DNA from: Aureimonas ureilytica DSM 18598 = NBRC 106430
GTDB lineage: Bacteria > Pseudomonadota > Alphaproteobacteria > Rhizobiales > Rhizobiaceae
DNA length: 64,000 nt
Reading direction: 5' to 3'
Assembly (NCBI RefSeq): GCF_000382705.1
Contig: NZ_ARQE01000008.1
Coordinates: forward strand, 190,625 to 254,624
Part shown: positions 1 through 9,070 of the stretch, piece by piece
Layout of the letters: every line of letters begins with the position of its first letter
Position numbering within the stretch: position 1 is the first letter of the stretch
Made by a program: the position numbers and the translations under genes
The notes under the pieces: generated by a model
Told to the model about the DNA's origin: nothing
The model's database searches: none
What the model saw: the letters and a program-made list of their open reading frames with translations, nothing else

Positions 1-831
1 CGGGGCAACGATTTCCTCTTCGCGGGCTGCGAGGAGGTCTTCGTGATGTCCGCTCCGCACACGCACAGCCAGATCGAGTTCAACTACGTCCTGAGCGGCG
101 CGATCACCTATCTCCACGACGGGCGCGAAGCGTGGATCGGCGCGGGCGACCTGGCGCTTCTCTGGGGCGCCATTCCGCATCGAACCGTCGAGGTGGCGCC
201 GGGCACGCGCTATGTCTGCTTCTACCTGCCGCTGGAGGTGTTTCTGGCCGCGCCGATCGGCGAGGCGCTGCGCGCGGTCGTTCTGGAAGGGGGGCTCGTC
301 GTCGCCGCCGACCCCCTGCGGTTCGAGCCCGAATCGCTGCGGCGGATGCGGGCCGAATGGCTGGCGACCGGCGACCGGCGCCTGCGCGACCTGATCGCGG
401 CCGAGGTCGTGCTTCTCCTGCGCCGGCTCGACGTCACCGGCTGGCGCGACCTCCTGGCGGGCGCGCATCACGAGGGGCGCCCGGTGGCGGGCGCGATGCC
501 GCCGAAAATCCTGGAAATGACCCGTTTCATCGCCGAGCACGGGCACGAGGCGATCACCGTCGCCGACGTCGCGCGCGCCGCCTCGCTTCATCCGAACTAC
601 GCGATGACGCGGTTTCGCGCCGGGCTCGGCATGACGGTGGCCCATTACATTCTGCGCCATCGCATGATGGCGGCGCAGACGCTGCTCCTGTCGACGCGCA
701 AGGACCTCGCCGCCATCGCCTTCGAAACCGGCTTCGGCTCGGTGAGCCAGTTCCACCGCTCCTTTCGACGCTATTTTTCCTGCACGCCGGCGAGCTTCCG
801 CCGCCACATGCGGCCCTCCCCCCCGGCCTGA
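1..831 (+). CDS. AraC-family transcriptional regulator, 5' end outside window
   Basis: The reading frame is open from the first base and contains cupin-type sequence upstream of the first in-window start (GTG at 43, ATG at 46), so the gene almost certainly begins before the window. The N-terminal part is an AraC cupin (PHTHSQIEFNYVLSG, then a second strand pair ending HRTVEV), the usual effector-binding domain. The last ~95 residues carry the paired helix-turn-helix of AraC proteins, including ITVADVARAASLHPNY and the conserved DLAAIAFETGFGSVSQFHRSF segment. It should bind DNA and answer a small ligand, but ligand and targets are unknown. It ends 24 bp from a convergent gene, so its targets may lie upstream, out of view. 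Confidence 0.9.
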   Translation, partial: RGNDFLFAGCEEVFVMSAPHTHSQIEFNYVLSGAITYLHDGREAWIGAGDLALLWGAIPHRTVEVAPGTRYVCFYLPLEVFLAAPIGEALRAVVLEGGLVVAADPLRFEPESLRRMRAEWLATGDRRLRDLIAAEVVLLLRRLDVTGWRDLLAGAHHEGRPVAGAMPPKILEMTRFIAEHGHEAITVADVARAASLHPNYAMTRFRAGLGMTVAHYILRHRMMAAQTLLLSTRKDLAAIAFETGFGSVSQFHRSFRRYFSCTPASFRRHMRPSPPA

Positions 832-855
832 CCCGGTCGGGCCAGCCTGACGAGA

Positions 856-1995
856 TCAGACGTTGGTGATGTTGTAGACCGTGTCGGTGAAGCGCAGCTG
901 CTCGACATTCGTCACGGACGCGCCGTAGCCGTCCGAGAAGTTGACGACGGTCGTGTGGTCGTGGGTCGCGACCGTCGCGTCCGTGAAATGGCGATCCGAG
1001 AAGTTCACCGTGTCGGAACCCGCGCCGCCGTCCAGCGTGTCGTGGCCGACGCCGTAATGGGCGATCTGGAAATAGTCCGATCCGTCGCCGCCCATCACGC
1101 TGTCGCCGACGCCGTAGGCCATCAGGTAATCGTCGCCCGCCCCGCCCGAAAGCGTGGCATGGCCGCCCGTCGAGCCGAGGATCGAATCGGCCCCGTCGCC
1201 GCCGAAGGCGTAGGCGCCCGCGCCGCTCGTGTCGTGCAGCATGATCGTGTCGTCGCCCGCCCCGCCGAGGATCGTGGCATGCTCGCCATAGGAGTCCACG
1301 GTGGAGCCGTGGAGCGAGCCGGATCCGTCGATCGTGTCATAGGCGCCGTGCGAGGCGATCGTGTCGCCGCTCGTGTGGATCAGATTGTTGTCGCCATGCG
1401 TCTCGATCGAGGCATGGGCGCCGAAGATCGTGTCGAACCCGCCGGTGGACTGGATCGTGTCGCCGCCGCCGCCGGCGTGAATCTGCGTGTGTCCGTTCGC
1501 TCCGCCCGCCAGATAGCTGCCGTCGGTCCCGGCCCAGAGCGTGTCCATGCCGCTGCCGCCGATCAGCGTGTCGTGGCCGCCCCCGCCGAACAGCGTCTGG
1601 TTGCCGCCTCCCGTTCCGCCGACGAGACTGTCGTTGCCGAGCCCCCCGTGGACCGTCGCGTCGCCCGCGCCGGCGGTGATCGTGTCGCCGCCGTTCGAGC
1701 CGAAGACCGTGTCGTTGCCGAGCCCCGTGAGATGGATCGTGCCGCTGTCGCCGAGCACCACCGTGGTGCCCGCGCTGCCGCCGTCCACCGCCACGTCGTG
1801 CGAGGCCGGCGAGGTCACCACTACGGCAGCATCGCCCGATCCGGCGGCGACGCTGTCGCTGCCGGAGGCCTGGACCGCGACATGGCCGCTGCCGGCCAGT
1901 CCCTGATCGTCCAGAACGCGATTGATGTGGTCCACCGCCTCCGGTGACAGGGAGTGGAGGGCGGAGGCCTCGGAGCTGCTGTAGATCTCAGCCAT
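856..1995 (-). CDS. RTX-like calcium-binding repeat protein, probable type I secretion substrate
   Basis: This 379-residue protein is made largely of degenerate GGxGxDxhx nonapeptides (for example GGLGNDSLVGG, GGGGHDTLIGG, GGAGDDTIML), the calcium-binding beta-roll of RTX proteins. The first ~40 residues are non-repetitive and there is no Sec signal peptide. The C-terminus (NVEQLRFTDTVYNITNV) has the hydrophobic, charge-poor character common in uncleaved type I secretion signals. A type I ABC/HlyD pair lies 13 kb away in the same locus and a second pair near 46 kb. It starts 68 bp downstream of the ChW-like gene and is probably co-transcribed with it. Many repeats lack full Asp sets and are rich in His, Ser and Thr, so it may be a structural adhesin rather than an enzyme. 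No catalytic domain is visible. Confidence 0.8.
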   Translation of the reverse strand: MAEIYSSSEASALHSLSPEAVDHINRVLDDQGLAGSGHVAVQASGSDSVAAGSGDAAVVVTSPASHDVAVDGGSAGTTVVLGDSGTIHLTGLGNDTVFGSNGGDTITAGAGDATVHGGLGNDSLVGGTGGGNQTLFGGGGHDTLIGGSGMDTLWAGTDGSYLAGGANGHTQIHAGGGGDTIQSTGGFDTIFGAHASIETHGDNNLIHTSGDTIASHGAYDTIDGSGSLHGSTVDSYGEHATILGGAGDDTIMLHDTSGAGAYAFGGDGADSILGSTGGHATLSGGAGDDYLMAYGVGDSVMGGDGSDYFQIAHYGVGHDTLDGGAGSDTVNFSDRHFTDATVATHDHTTVVNFSDGYGASVTNVEQLRFTDTVYNITNV

Positions 1996-2063
1996 CGGGT
2001 GCGCTTAGGATAACCGTCAGCTCAGCCTTTCTCGTCGGGTTGCGGGCGGGTGGATGTCCGAAG

Positions 2064-2933
2064 TCAGGCCGCGCCGGCCTGGGGCATTTCGCGGCGGAAC
2101 ACGCGCAGCCGGTTTTCGGGCCGGTTGTCCTGACGCGCCACGCTGTCGGGCGCCGTCTCGGTGCGGGTGGCGGGGATCATGTCGAGCCGCAGGCCGACCA
2201 GCGGGTCGAGCGGCGTCGGGCCGGTGAACTCGATCTCGCGGCCCGACTTCTGCACCGGCGAGCCGCCGAGGAACAGCGCTTCGCCGCGCAGGGCGAGATC
2301 GGCGGGCGCGGCGTCCGTGAGGCGCAGCCGAAGGCCGATCAGCGGCAGGGCCTTGCCGCGCGATCCGGCATAGGCGCCGGCCGGAAACCAGTTGGACCAG
2401 CCGCCGGTTCGCCCGCCCGTCGCCACCTGATATTCGACCGGGCAGTCGGCACCGACGCCGCGCAGCTCCAGCCCTTCGATGCGGCCGGGCAGGGCGGGGC
2501 CGCAGAGCCATTCGCCGCGCGCCGCCGACAGATCGCCGCGAAGCGAGACATGGGCGCGCACCAGGAATTCGCTGGCGCCGGGCGCGAGCGCCGGGCGCTG
2601 GCGGGAGGCCGGCGCGGCGATCGACAGGCGGGGCGCCTCGATGCGGGAGAGTTCGAGCGAGGCCTGAAGGCTGCCGCCGGCTTCGGCGGCGCGAATCGTC
2701 AGATGGATCGTTCCGTCCTGCTCGGCGAGAACCACGAGACCCTTGCCGGGTTCGGTGAGCGCGCCGAACTCCTCGCCGGGCGCGGTCACGAGAAAGATGC
2801 CTTCGGACGCGGCCTCGACCTGCGCCACGGGCGGCACGGAAAGGTTCAGCGCGTAAGCGGGGTCGAAGCGGTACACGAGGGAATGCAGTCCCCGCGTCAC
2901 CTGCAGAACGGCCTTGCGCTCCTGTTCCATCAT
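2064..2933 (-). CDS. Uncharacterised protein with a ChW-like motif
   Basis: This 289-residue protein has no catalytic motif that I recognise. Around residues 185-225 a segment reads VEYQVATGG, then GGWSNWFPAGAYAGSRGKAL and GLRLRL. This matches the layout of clostridial hydrophobic W (ChW) repeats, G-W-x-x-W-x-x-x-G-x-x-A-G-x-x-G, although only one copy is seen. Such repeats are associated with surface proteins. I chose the ATG at 2933 because GGGGAG sits seven bases upstream and the preceding in-frame extension is AT-rich and unlike the rest of the gene. No signal peptide is apparent. It is divergent from the GW-domain gene cluster and precedes the RTX-like gene on the same strand, which suggests a surface-related job. 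Confidence 0.6.
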   Translation of the reverse strand: MMEQERKAVLQVTRGLHSLVYRFDPAYALNLSVPPVAQVEAASEGIFLVTAPGEEFGALTEPGKGLVVLAEQDGTIHLTIRAAEAGGSLQASLELSRIEAPRLSIAAPASRQRPALAPGASEFLVRAHVSLRGDLSAARGEWLCGPALPGRIEGLELRGVGADCPVEYQVATGGRTGGWSNWFPAGAYAGSRGKALPLIGLRLRLTDAAPADLALRGEALFLGGSPVQKSGREIEFTGPTPLDPLVGLRLDMIPATRTETAPDSVARQDNRPENRLRVFRREMPQAGAA

Positions 2934-3247
2934 CGCTCCGCTCCCCTGTCCGTTGTGGCTGAATTTTGTTGGTCGATCTTCTTTCCCGACCAATACACCC
3001 GCCTTCGTGAAATAAGTCCTTCCAAGATCGCCCGGCTTGCCGACAAAACAGCGGAACAATTCATTCAAATCAGAGACTTGTTAGTGTTAATGTCCATTTG
3101 CCATGAAGGCGCGGCGGCCCCTCGGGCGGCGTGCACGCGCCGCGACGCGCGATGCGAAAGACCTGATCCGGGTTCGGGATTTGTATACGGATGCGTAACA
3201 TCCTCGGAGTAATTTGAATCATCATTCTTCTGAGAGACGTGACCGAC
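2934..3247. other. Divergent intergenic region, probable promoters
   Basis: This 314 bp stretch separates the minus-strand ChW-like gene from the plus-strand GW-domain gene. It is markedly more AT-rich than its surroundings between about 2960 and 3095 and again from 3180 to 3235, as expected for back-to-back promoters. I cannot fix a convincing -35/-10 pair by eye. The open frames crossing it are not supported by codon composition or ribosome binding sites. Confidence 0.4.
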
Positions 3248-4081
3248 ATGATCAGGGGCAGTATCGAGTCCGTTACCAGCGATGCCATCCAGGGATGGAT
3301 CTTCTCGGAAGACGGGCGCATCCGTGAGCGCACCATCCTCGCCTTCCGCGGCGACGTGTGCATCGGGGCCGGAACGGTGAACATGTTCCGCGCCGATCTG
3401 GCGGATGCCGGCATCGGCGACGGGCAGCTGGGCTTCCGCTTCCCGATCTCGGTGGACCCGAGCGAGGCCGGCGCGGTCTATGTGAAGCTCGAAGGCAGCG
3501 ACGCGGTCATTCTCCAGTCCAGCGCCCTGATCGGCACGAGCGCCAAGGTGGAAAGCCGCCTCGACCGCACCGAGATGCGCAAGCGCCTCGCCGAACTCAA
3601 ATGGGCGCTGAAGCACGGCCGCATCCCGCAGTCCGACTTCGACTTCCTGCGCATTCTCTGGTCCTTCGGCGCCTACGAGCGGGGCCTCGCCCGCCGCGTG
3701 CCGACCGATGGCTCCATGGTCATGGACAAGCCGCTGACCGTCGCCGAACAGCTGATGGAAAGCTATGTCGGCCTCGAGGTCCAGATCTCGCAGACCGAGA
3801 TCACCGACGGCGCCGAGCTTCAGGCCGAGATCGCGCGTCTCGCCTCGCTCCCCGACGCCGCGCCGCTCTTGGCGCTTCATTCGGCCGACCGGGCGCGCCT
3901 GCGCGTCATGGAAGGCACGCATGTGTCCGGCACGGCCGGCGAAACGCCCCAGGGCACGCTCGCCGACTACACGCTGACGCCCGAGAACCTCGTGATGATC
4001 GACATCCGCGCCTCGACCGAGCTGGCCGTGCCGACGGGCGGGCGCGTCATCGCCCTGTCCGCCGTGCCGGCGGTCTCGTGA
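3248..4081 (+). CDS. GW-type domain protein of the surface polysaccharide cluster (paralogue of 7499-8329)
   Basis: This 277-residue protein begins with a ~90-residue domain (MIRGSIESVTSDAIQGWIFS, later GTVNMFRADLADAGIGDGQLGFRF). It is alignable with the N-terminus of the protein at 7499-8329 and more distantly with residues 20-95 of the protein at 4141. The pattern xGxIDxVxxxxIxGWxxS followed by R-x-D-L-A-D-A-G-I-G-D-G resembles accessory domains fused to bacterial glycosyltransferases. The C-terminal half is also alignable with the 7499 protein but has no catalytic motif I recognise. A GTG at 3239 would add three residues; I prefer the ATG because the paralogue starts at the same point. It leads a run of surface-carbohydrate genes, so a role in glycan assembly or recognition is inferred only. 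Confidence 0.65.
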   Translation: MIRGSIESVTSDAIQGWIFSEDGRIRERTILAFRGDVCIGAGTVNMFRADLADAGIGDGQLGFRFPISVDPSEAGAVYVKLEGSDAVILQSSALIGTSAKVESRLDRTEMRKRLAELKWALKHGRIPQSDFDFLRILWSFGAYERGLARRVPTDGSMVMDKPLTVAEQLMESYVGLEVQISQTEITDGAELQAEIARLASLPDAAPLLALHSADRARLRVMEGTHVSGTAGETPQGTLADYTLTPENLVMIDIRASTELAVPTGGRVIALSAVPAVS

Positions 4082-4140
4082 CGCCGGCCCGCACCGACCC
4101 GTAACGCGGAGCCTCGAGAGGTTCGGCGGGATTTCGTGAC

Positions 4141-6219
4141 ATGCTGAACCTCGCCCCCATCCTCTACGCTTCGCCCGAACTCTCGCCCTCGCTCGGCGGG
4201 CAATGGCGCGGTCGCATCGACCGGATCGACCCGGTGAACGGGATCGAGGGCTGGGCGCTGGCGATCGACGACCCGGCGCGCCCGGTGGAGTTGGAACTGA
4301 CCGTCGGCGGCTATGTCCTGTCGCTCGGCACGACGGGGCTCGCCCGCCCCGATATCGACCTCCACGTCTCGCCGCTGTCGCGCGCGGGCTTTCGCTTCGC
4401 GCCCTCGCTCTTCGGCCGGCTGGCGCGGCTCTCGGCGCATCGGCGCGACAAGCCGGTGGCGCTGCGCATCGCGGGCACCGACGTCACGCTTCTGCCGCCG
4501 GGCGGCCGCGCGCCGAGCGTCGGCGAACTCGTGGCCGAATGGCGCGAGACGATCCTGGCCGATCTCGGCCGGCGCGAAGCACCGCGCTCCAAGGGCGACC
4601 GGCTGCTGGCGCAGTTGCGCGCGCTGCGCCTCGACGCCGAACCCTTGCGCGAGCGCGCCCTTCGCCCGCTGTCGGACGGCGAGATCGGCCAGATCGATCT
4701 CGTGCATCTCTCCTCGGACGGGCAGGTCTGGTTCATCGGCTGGTGCAAGCGCGGCGTGGAAACGGAGTTTCCCGCCCTCATCGCCGACCGCGTCAAATAT
4801 CCCGCCGGCATCGCCATCGCCCCCTACGAGCGCTCCGACCTCTCGGCCAATTGCGTCGGGGTCGTCGGCCTGATCGAAACCGGCTGGACGCCGCCCGCCC
4901 AGTTCAAGGACGGGTTCATCTATGTCGGGCGCGCGGGCCAGTTCCACCTGCGCTTCGGCCCGCAGACGCGGCTCGTGCGCGCGGAGGCCTTCACCTCGGC
5001 CTATCAGCAGCTTCAGCCCGCGCTCGTCGGCGGGCAGGGCGAGGCGATGGGCGCGGTTCTCGCCTCGCTCGCCAACTGGCTGCCGGGCGCGTCCGTGGCG
5101 GGCGGCGTCTTCGTGGAAGGCGGCGTCGACCGGCTGCTCCTCATTCCCGGGTTCGGCTGCATCGCCGAAGGCTGGGCCGTGAGCCCCGCCAAGCGCACCG
5201 AGACCTTCCATCTGAAGATCGGCGACACGGTGCTGACGGCGGACGAGAGCGCCACCTATTTCCGGCCGCGCACCGATCTGCAGGGCGCCTTCGGCTCCGC
5301 CCCCTCCGTCACCGCGCGCGCCGGCTTCACCACGATCTTCCGGGGCGCGCTGCCGGTCGGCGCGGCGGCCGCGCCGCTCCTGCGCGTCGTTCTGGAGGAC
5401 GGCACCTCGGCGGTCCTGCGCGTCGATCCCAAAGTGCCGCGCCGCGTCGATCTCGTGTCGGACGGCGACGAGGTCCTGGCGCTCTATCCCTCGCTGCGCT
5501 TCGAGGCCTGCTACCCGGCGCTTCTCGCCGCCGTGCAGGACACGCTGCGGGCCGAATGGCGCGCGCCCTCGGTGCTGGCGCTCGAACCCGCGCCGGAAGT
5601 CGTGGTGCAGCGCCTGCCCCATGACGAGGGGAATCTGCGCCTCGCCTTCGACCGCGCCGCGCGCTTCCTGCCCGACATGGCCCCCGGCACGGGCCTCGCC
5701 TTCGTCGCCGACACCGGCCGCACCCGCACCGAGGCGCTCCTGCGCTTCGAGGAGCTGCGCGCGCGCACCGACGCGCCGCTCTCGCTGTTCGTGGTCGCCC
5801 ATCCCGACGACATCCTCGCCGAGCTTCCCTGGATGCTGACGCGGCTTGAAGCCAGGCGCTTCGTCTATGCGGGGCGCGGCGTGGCGCTCACCCAGGCAGG
5901 CTGGGCCGGCGCGCGCGACAGTCTCGCGCGCCACGGGCATGCGGTGGACCGGTTCGAGATCGTCGACGACGAAGGCCGGCCCGACCGGGTGGACGGCGCG
6001 CTCTCCGCGACCGCCTTCGGCTGGAGCACGCCGGCGCTTCTCGACTGGAGCCGCATGGCGCCCCGCTTCCTGCGCGGCACGTATGGCACCGGCGCGCTCC
6101 CTGTCCGGCCCGGCTTCGACCGGCTCGTTCCGGGCGGCGCGATCCGGCTGGAGCGCCCCCGCGCCTCGCGCCTCGCCGATCTCGTCGAAGCCGACATCCT
6201 GAAAGGCGCATCGCGATGA
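4141..6219 (+). CDS. Large protein with two GW-type domains, function unknown
   Basis: The 692-residue product carries a GW-type domain near residues 20-95 (GRIDRIDPVNGIEGWALAID, then LARPDIDLHVSPLSRAGFRF). A second more degenerate copy lies near 335-420 (LIPGFGCIAEGWAVSP, then YFRPRTDLQGAFG, ARAGFTTIFRG). Between them is a region with VHLSSDGQVWFIGWCKRG. The last ~200 residues resemble an alpha/beta fold (FVADTGRTRTEALLRFEELR, LSLFVVAHPDDILAELPWML), but I cannot match them to a named family. No signal peptide or membrane helix is evident, so it is probably cytoplasmic. It shares an ATGA stop-start overlap with the GT4 gene downstream, which implies translational coupling and a joint role in glycan synthesis. 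Confidence 0.6.
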   Translation: MLNLAPILYASPELSPSLGGQWRGRIDRIDPVNGIEGWALAIDDPARPVELELTVGGYVLSLGTTGLARPDIDLHVSPLSRAGFRFAPSLFGRLARLSAHRRDKPVALRIAGTDVTLLPPGGRAPSVGELVAEWRETILADLGRREAPRSKGDRLLAQLRALRLDAEPLRERALRPLSDGEIGQIDLVHLSSDGQVWFIGWCKRGVETEFPALIADRVKYPAGIAIAPYERSDLSANCVGVVGLIETGWTPPAQFKDGFIYVGRAGQFHLRFGPQTRLVRAEAFTSAYQQLQPALVGGQGEAMGAVLASLANWLPGASVAGGVFVEGGVDRLLLIPGFGCIAEGWAVSPAKRTETFHLKIGDTVLTADESATYFRPRTDLQGAFGSAPSVTARAGFTTIFRGALPVGAAAAPLLRVVLEDGTSAVLRVDPKVPRRVDLVSDGDEVLALYPSLRFEACYPALLAAVQDTLRAEWRAPSVLALEPAPEVVVQRLPHDEGNLRLAFDRAARFLPDMAPGTGLAFVADTGRTRTEALLRFEELRARTDAPLSLFVVAHPDDILAELPWMLTRLEARRFVYAGRGVALTQAGWAGARDSLARHGHAVDRFEIVDDEGRPDRVDGALSATAFGWSTPALLDWSRMAPRFLRGTYGTGALPVRPGFDRLVPGGAIRLERPRASRLADLVEADILKGASR

Positions 6220-7502
6220 AGCTCGGGCCGATCCGTCACTTGGGCTTCGAACAGGCGCTTCTTCCCCAGCGCATGGCGATCGTCTCGCACAGCCATCCGT
6301 CCATCTCCAAGGGCGGCGCGGAAATCTCGGCCTATGCGCTTTATCGGGGCCTGCGCGAGATCGGCGTCGATGCGATCTATATCGGCTCCTGCGCCACCAC
6401 CGATCGCCACAAGCTCTCGCTCGGGCACGAGACCGAATTCGCCGTGTTCCGCGACGCGGCGCGCTACGACCATTTCTACCATCTCTCCCCGGCGGGCGAG
6501 GAAGAGGAGCTTCTGCGCATCCTCCGGGAGGAGCGGATCGGCCTCGTCAATTTCCACCATTTCTACAATCTCGGCCTCAACGCGCTGCGCGCCGCGCAGC
6601 GTTTGCCGGGCGTTCTGAACTTCCTGACGATCCACGAATTCCTGGCCATCTGTCACAATCACGGGCAGATGGTGACGCGGCCGGCGCAGGTCCTGTGCGA
6701 GCGCGCGCGCTGGGACGACTGCACGAGTTGCTTCCCCACAGAGAGCCGCAACCGCTTCCAGATGCGCAAGGAAACGATGCTGGACGGGTTCGGCGCGTTC
6801 GACGGCTTCGTCTCGCCGAGCCGGTTCCTCGCCGAGCGCTTCATCGAATGGGGCCTCGGGGCCGACCGCACCACGGTGATCGAGAACGGGCTTCTGTCCG
6901 CCCCCGAGGCGAAGACCGGCGAGCGCGGCGAGGGGGCCTGGGTCTTCGGCTTCTTCGGCCAGATCACGCCGTTCAAGGGCGTCGACGTCATTCTCGACGC
7001 GGCCGATCTCATCGCCAAGGACCCCGATCTCTCACGCAAGGTGCGCCTGCGCATCCACGGCAATCTCGTCGGCCAGTCGGCGAGCTTCACGGAACGTTTC
7101 GAAGCGGCGCTGAAGGCCTATCCGTTCCTGAGCTATGCGGGCGCCTATTCCAACGCCTCCGTGCATCGGCTCATGGCAGATTGCGACTATCTCGTGATCC
7201 CCAGCAAATGGTGGGAGAACTCGCCCGTCGTCATTCAGGAAGCCTATTCGGTGGGCCTGCCGGTGATCTGCACGGGCATCGGCGGCATGGCCGAGAAAGT
7301 GCCGAACGGCGTGTCGGGCCTGCATTTCCGCCTCGGCGACGCGAGCGATCTCCTGCGCGCGGTGAAGCTCGCCGCCGACGGGCGCAACCATGCCACGCTG
7401 AAGAGCGGCATTCCGCCGGTCATCTCCGCGCGCGGCATGGCCGAGCGCTACCTTGCCTTCTTCGCCTCCATGGCCGCCAGCCGACTGGTGGAGATCGGAT
7501 GA
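6216..7502 (+). CDS. GT4-family glycosyltransferase
   Basis: This 428-residue protein has the GT-B architecture. The N-terminal acceptor domain has a glycine-rich turn, SKGGAEISAYALYRGLREIG, near residue 32. The C-terminal nucleotide-sugar domain starts at about 225 with VFGFFGQITPFKGVDVILDA and has the GT4 donor-site stretch IPSKWWENSPVVIQEAYSVG followed by LPVICTGIGGMAE. It should move a sugar from an activated donor to a polysaccharide or protein-linked glycan in the cytoplasm; donor and acceptor cannot be read from sequence. The start overlaps the previous stop (ATGA) and its own stop overlaps the next start, placing it in the middle of a tightly coupled operon. Confidence 0.88.
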   Translation: MKLGPIRHLGFEQALLPQRMAIVSHSHPSISKGGAEISAYALYRGLREIGVDAIYIGSCATTDRHKLSLGHETEFAVFRDAARYDHFYHLSPAGEEEELLRILREERIGLVNFHHFYNLGLNALRAAQRLPGVLNFLTIHEFLAICHNHGQMVTRPAQVLCERARWDDCTSCFPTESRNRFQMRKETMLDGFGAFDGFVSPSRFLAERFIEWGLGADRTTVIENGLLSAPEAKTGERGEGAWVFGFFGQITPFKGVDVILDAADLIAKDPDLSRKVRLRIHGNLVGQSASFTERFEAALKAYPFLSYAGAYSNASVHRLMADCDYLVIPSKWWENSPVVIQEAYSVGLPVICTGIGGMAEKVPNGVSGLHFRLGDASDLLRAVKLAADGRNHATLKSGIPPVISARGMAERYLAFFASMAASRLVEIG

Positions 7503-8329
7503 TCCAGGGCCATATCGACTTCGTTTCGCGCTCGCGCGTGGAGGGGTGGATCAGCAGCCCGCATTGGCCGCTGCGCGGCGCGAGGGTTCTCGCCTTTCTC
7601 GACGAAACCTGCGTCGGCGGCGGGGTGGTGGACCTCTTCCGGCAGGATCTCGCCGATGCCGGCGTCGGCGACGGGTTCGTCGGCTTCCGCATCCCCGTGG
7701 CGCTGGAGCCCTGGCACGACACGCGCCTTCTCGACATCCGGCTGGAGGGCAGCGCCTTTCTTCTGAAGCAGCGCCGCGTCTGCCTCGCGCCGCGCGAAAG
7801 CGTCGGCGAGGACCGCCGCCGCCAGGGGCGCGACCCCGAATCCCTGTCCTGGATGCTGGCGCGCGGCTGGATCACCCAGCCGCAGCACGACGCCTTGCGC
7901 CTTCTCAGCCTCCTCGGAGCGCACACCCAGCTTCTGCCGCCCGCCCTGTCGCATCTCGAACCCCGGCGGCGCTGCGACGAGGTGGCGATGATCGCGGCGG
8001 GGATTCTGGAAGTTCACCTCTTGCAGCCCATGGCGCTCGAAATCCGCGAGGATCTCGGCTTCGAGGCGCTCGCCCCCTTGCGCGAGGAACTGCGCGAGAC
8101 CTTTCCCGCCGTGCCGCCGGTGATCGGCGTCTGGGCCACGCGGCGCGGCGCGCTCGGCGTCGAGGAAGGCGCGCATCAGGGCGGTCCCGCCGGCGCGTCG
8201 AACCCGATCGAGCACGGGTTCGGGGATCGCGAGCTTCTGCTTCTCAATCTCGACACGCAGCCGAGCCTGCCGCGCGGCGCGGGGGCCGATCGCTTCACCG
8301 CCTTCGTTCCGTGCCGGCCGGAGGCCTGA
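7499..8329 (+). CDS. GW-type domain protein, paralogue of 3248-4081
   Basis: This 276-residue protein starts MIQGHIDFVSRSRVEGWISS and continues VDLFRQDLADAGVGDGFVGF, the same layout as the product at 3248-4081 and of nearly equal length. The remainder is also alignable (SWMLARGWITQPQHDALRLL versus KWALKHGRIPQSDFDFLRIL), so the two are full-length paralogues. The start ATG overlaps the stop of the GT4 gene. No catalytic residues stand out. Position between a glycosyltransferase and the SapC-like genes suggests an accessory role in the same pathway. The C-terminus ends without membrane segments. Confidence 0.65.
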   Translation: MIQGHIDFVSRSRVEGWISSPHWPLRGARVLAFLDETCVGGGVVDLFRQDLADAGVGDGFVGFRIPVALEPWHDTRLLDIRLEGSAFLLKQRRVCLAPRESVGEDRRRQGRDPESLSWMLARGWITQPQHDALRLLSLLGAHTQLLPPALSHLEPRRRCDEVAMIAAGILEVHLLQPMALEIREDLGFEALAPLREELRETFPAVPPVIGVWATRRGALGVEEGAHQGGPAGASNPIEHGFGDRELLLLNLDTQPSLPRGAGADRFTAFVPCRPEA

Positions 8330-8332
8330 GCC

Positions 8333-9070
8333 ATGCTCGCCGAAGCGCCCCGCCCCCTGTCCGCCGAGCTGATGGCGAACCGCATCTTCTCGCCCTTCGC
8401 CTATCCGCTGCCGCGTCAGGCGCGGATCGTGCCGATCGTGGCGGCGGAAGCGGAACGCCTGGCGGCGACCTTTCCGGTGGTCTGGCAGGCGGGCGAAAGC
8501 GGGCCGGCACTCGTCGTCCTGCGCACCCTCATGGAAAACGGCACGGGCTTTGCGCCGGGAACCGAGCGCGCCCTATCGCTTCTGCCGCTTCTGTTCCAGG
8601 CCTATCCCCTGACACTGCCGGCCGATCTCGGCGGGCCCGGCACAGCGGACCGGCCGGGGCGGCGGTTGATGCTGGACACGGCCTGCGCCGACGAGCCGGG
8701 TGACGCGGGCGCGCCGATCGCGACCAGCGACGGCAAGCTGTCGCGTGGCACGGAACTTCGCCTGCGCGCCCTGGAACTCTTCGAGCGCGATCTCGCGCGC
8801 ACGCGCGCTCTCGGCGCGGCGCTCCTGCGCCACGGCCTTCTGGAGCCCTGGTCGCTCGCCTTCGATCTCGGCGCCGGCCAGCGCTGCGAGATCACCGATC
8901 TTCTGGTCGTCGCCCCGCGCGTCTTCGACACGCCGGCGCTCGCCCCCGTCATGGAGGAGTTCGGGATCGCCGCCGCGCGGCTTCTCAGCCTCCATCGCCT
9001 GTCGCTGTTTCGCACCGGCCAGCTTCTGGTTCTGGCACGCGCGGCGACCGCCAGGGGGATCGCCGCATGA
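8333..9070 (+). CDS. SapC-like protein
   Basis: The 245-residue protein follows the SapC pattern. An early segment QARIVPIVAAEAERLAATFP leads to PVVW, a central ALVVLRTLMENGTGF follows, then PLLFQAYPLTLP, and a C-terminal half with SLAFDLGAGQRCEITDLLVV. SapC proteins were named for a gene linked to a Campylobacter S-layer locus and are widespread in Proteobacteria, but their biochemical role is not established. The gene has a good ribosome binding site (GGAGG, eight bases before ATG) and overlaps the next gene. It is followed by a second SapC-like gene, and a third lies at 31596, always beside surface or glycosyltransferase genes. Confidence 0.7.
   Translation: MLAEAPRPLSAELMANRIFSPFAYPLPRQARIVPIVAAEAERLAATFPVVWQAGESGPALVVLRTLMENGTGFAPGTERALSLLPLLFQAYPLTLPADLGGPGTADRPGRRLMLDTACADEPGDAGAPIATSDGKLSRGTELRLRALELFERDLARTRALGAALLRHGLLEPWSLAFDLGAGQRCEITDLLVVAPRVFDTPALAPVMEEFGIAAARLLSLHRLSLFRTGQLLVLARAATARGIAA

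Noticed and set aside
1000..1800. Regular short DNA repeats as a possible CRISPR array
   Set aside because: The periodicity comes from codons for RTX-like Gly/Asp repeats; units are diverged and lack spacers.
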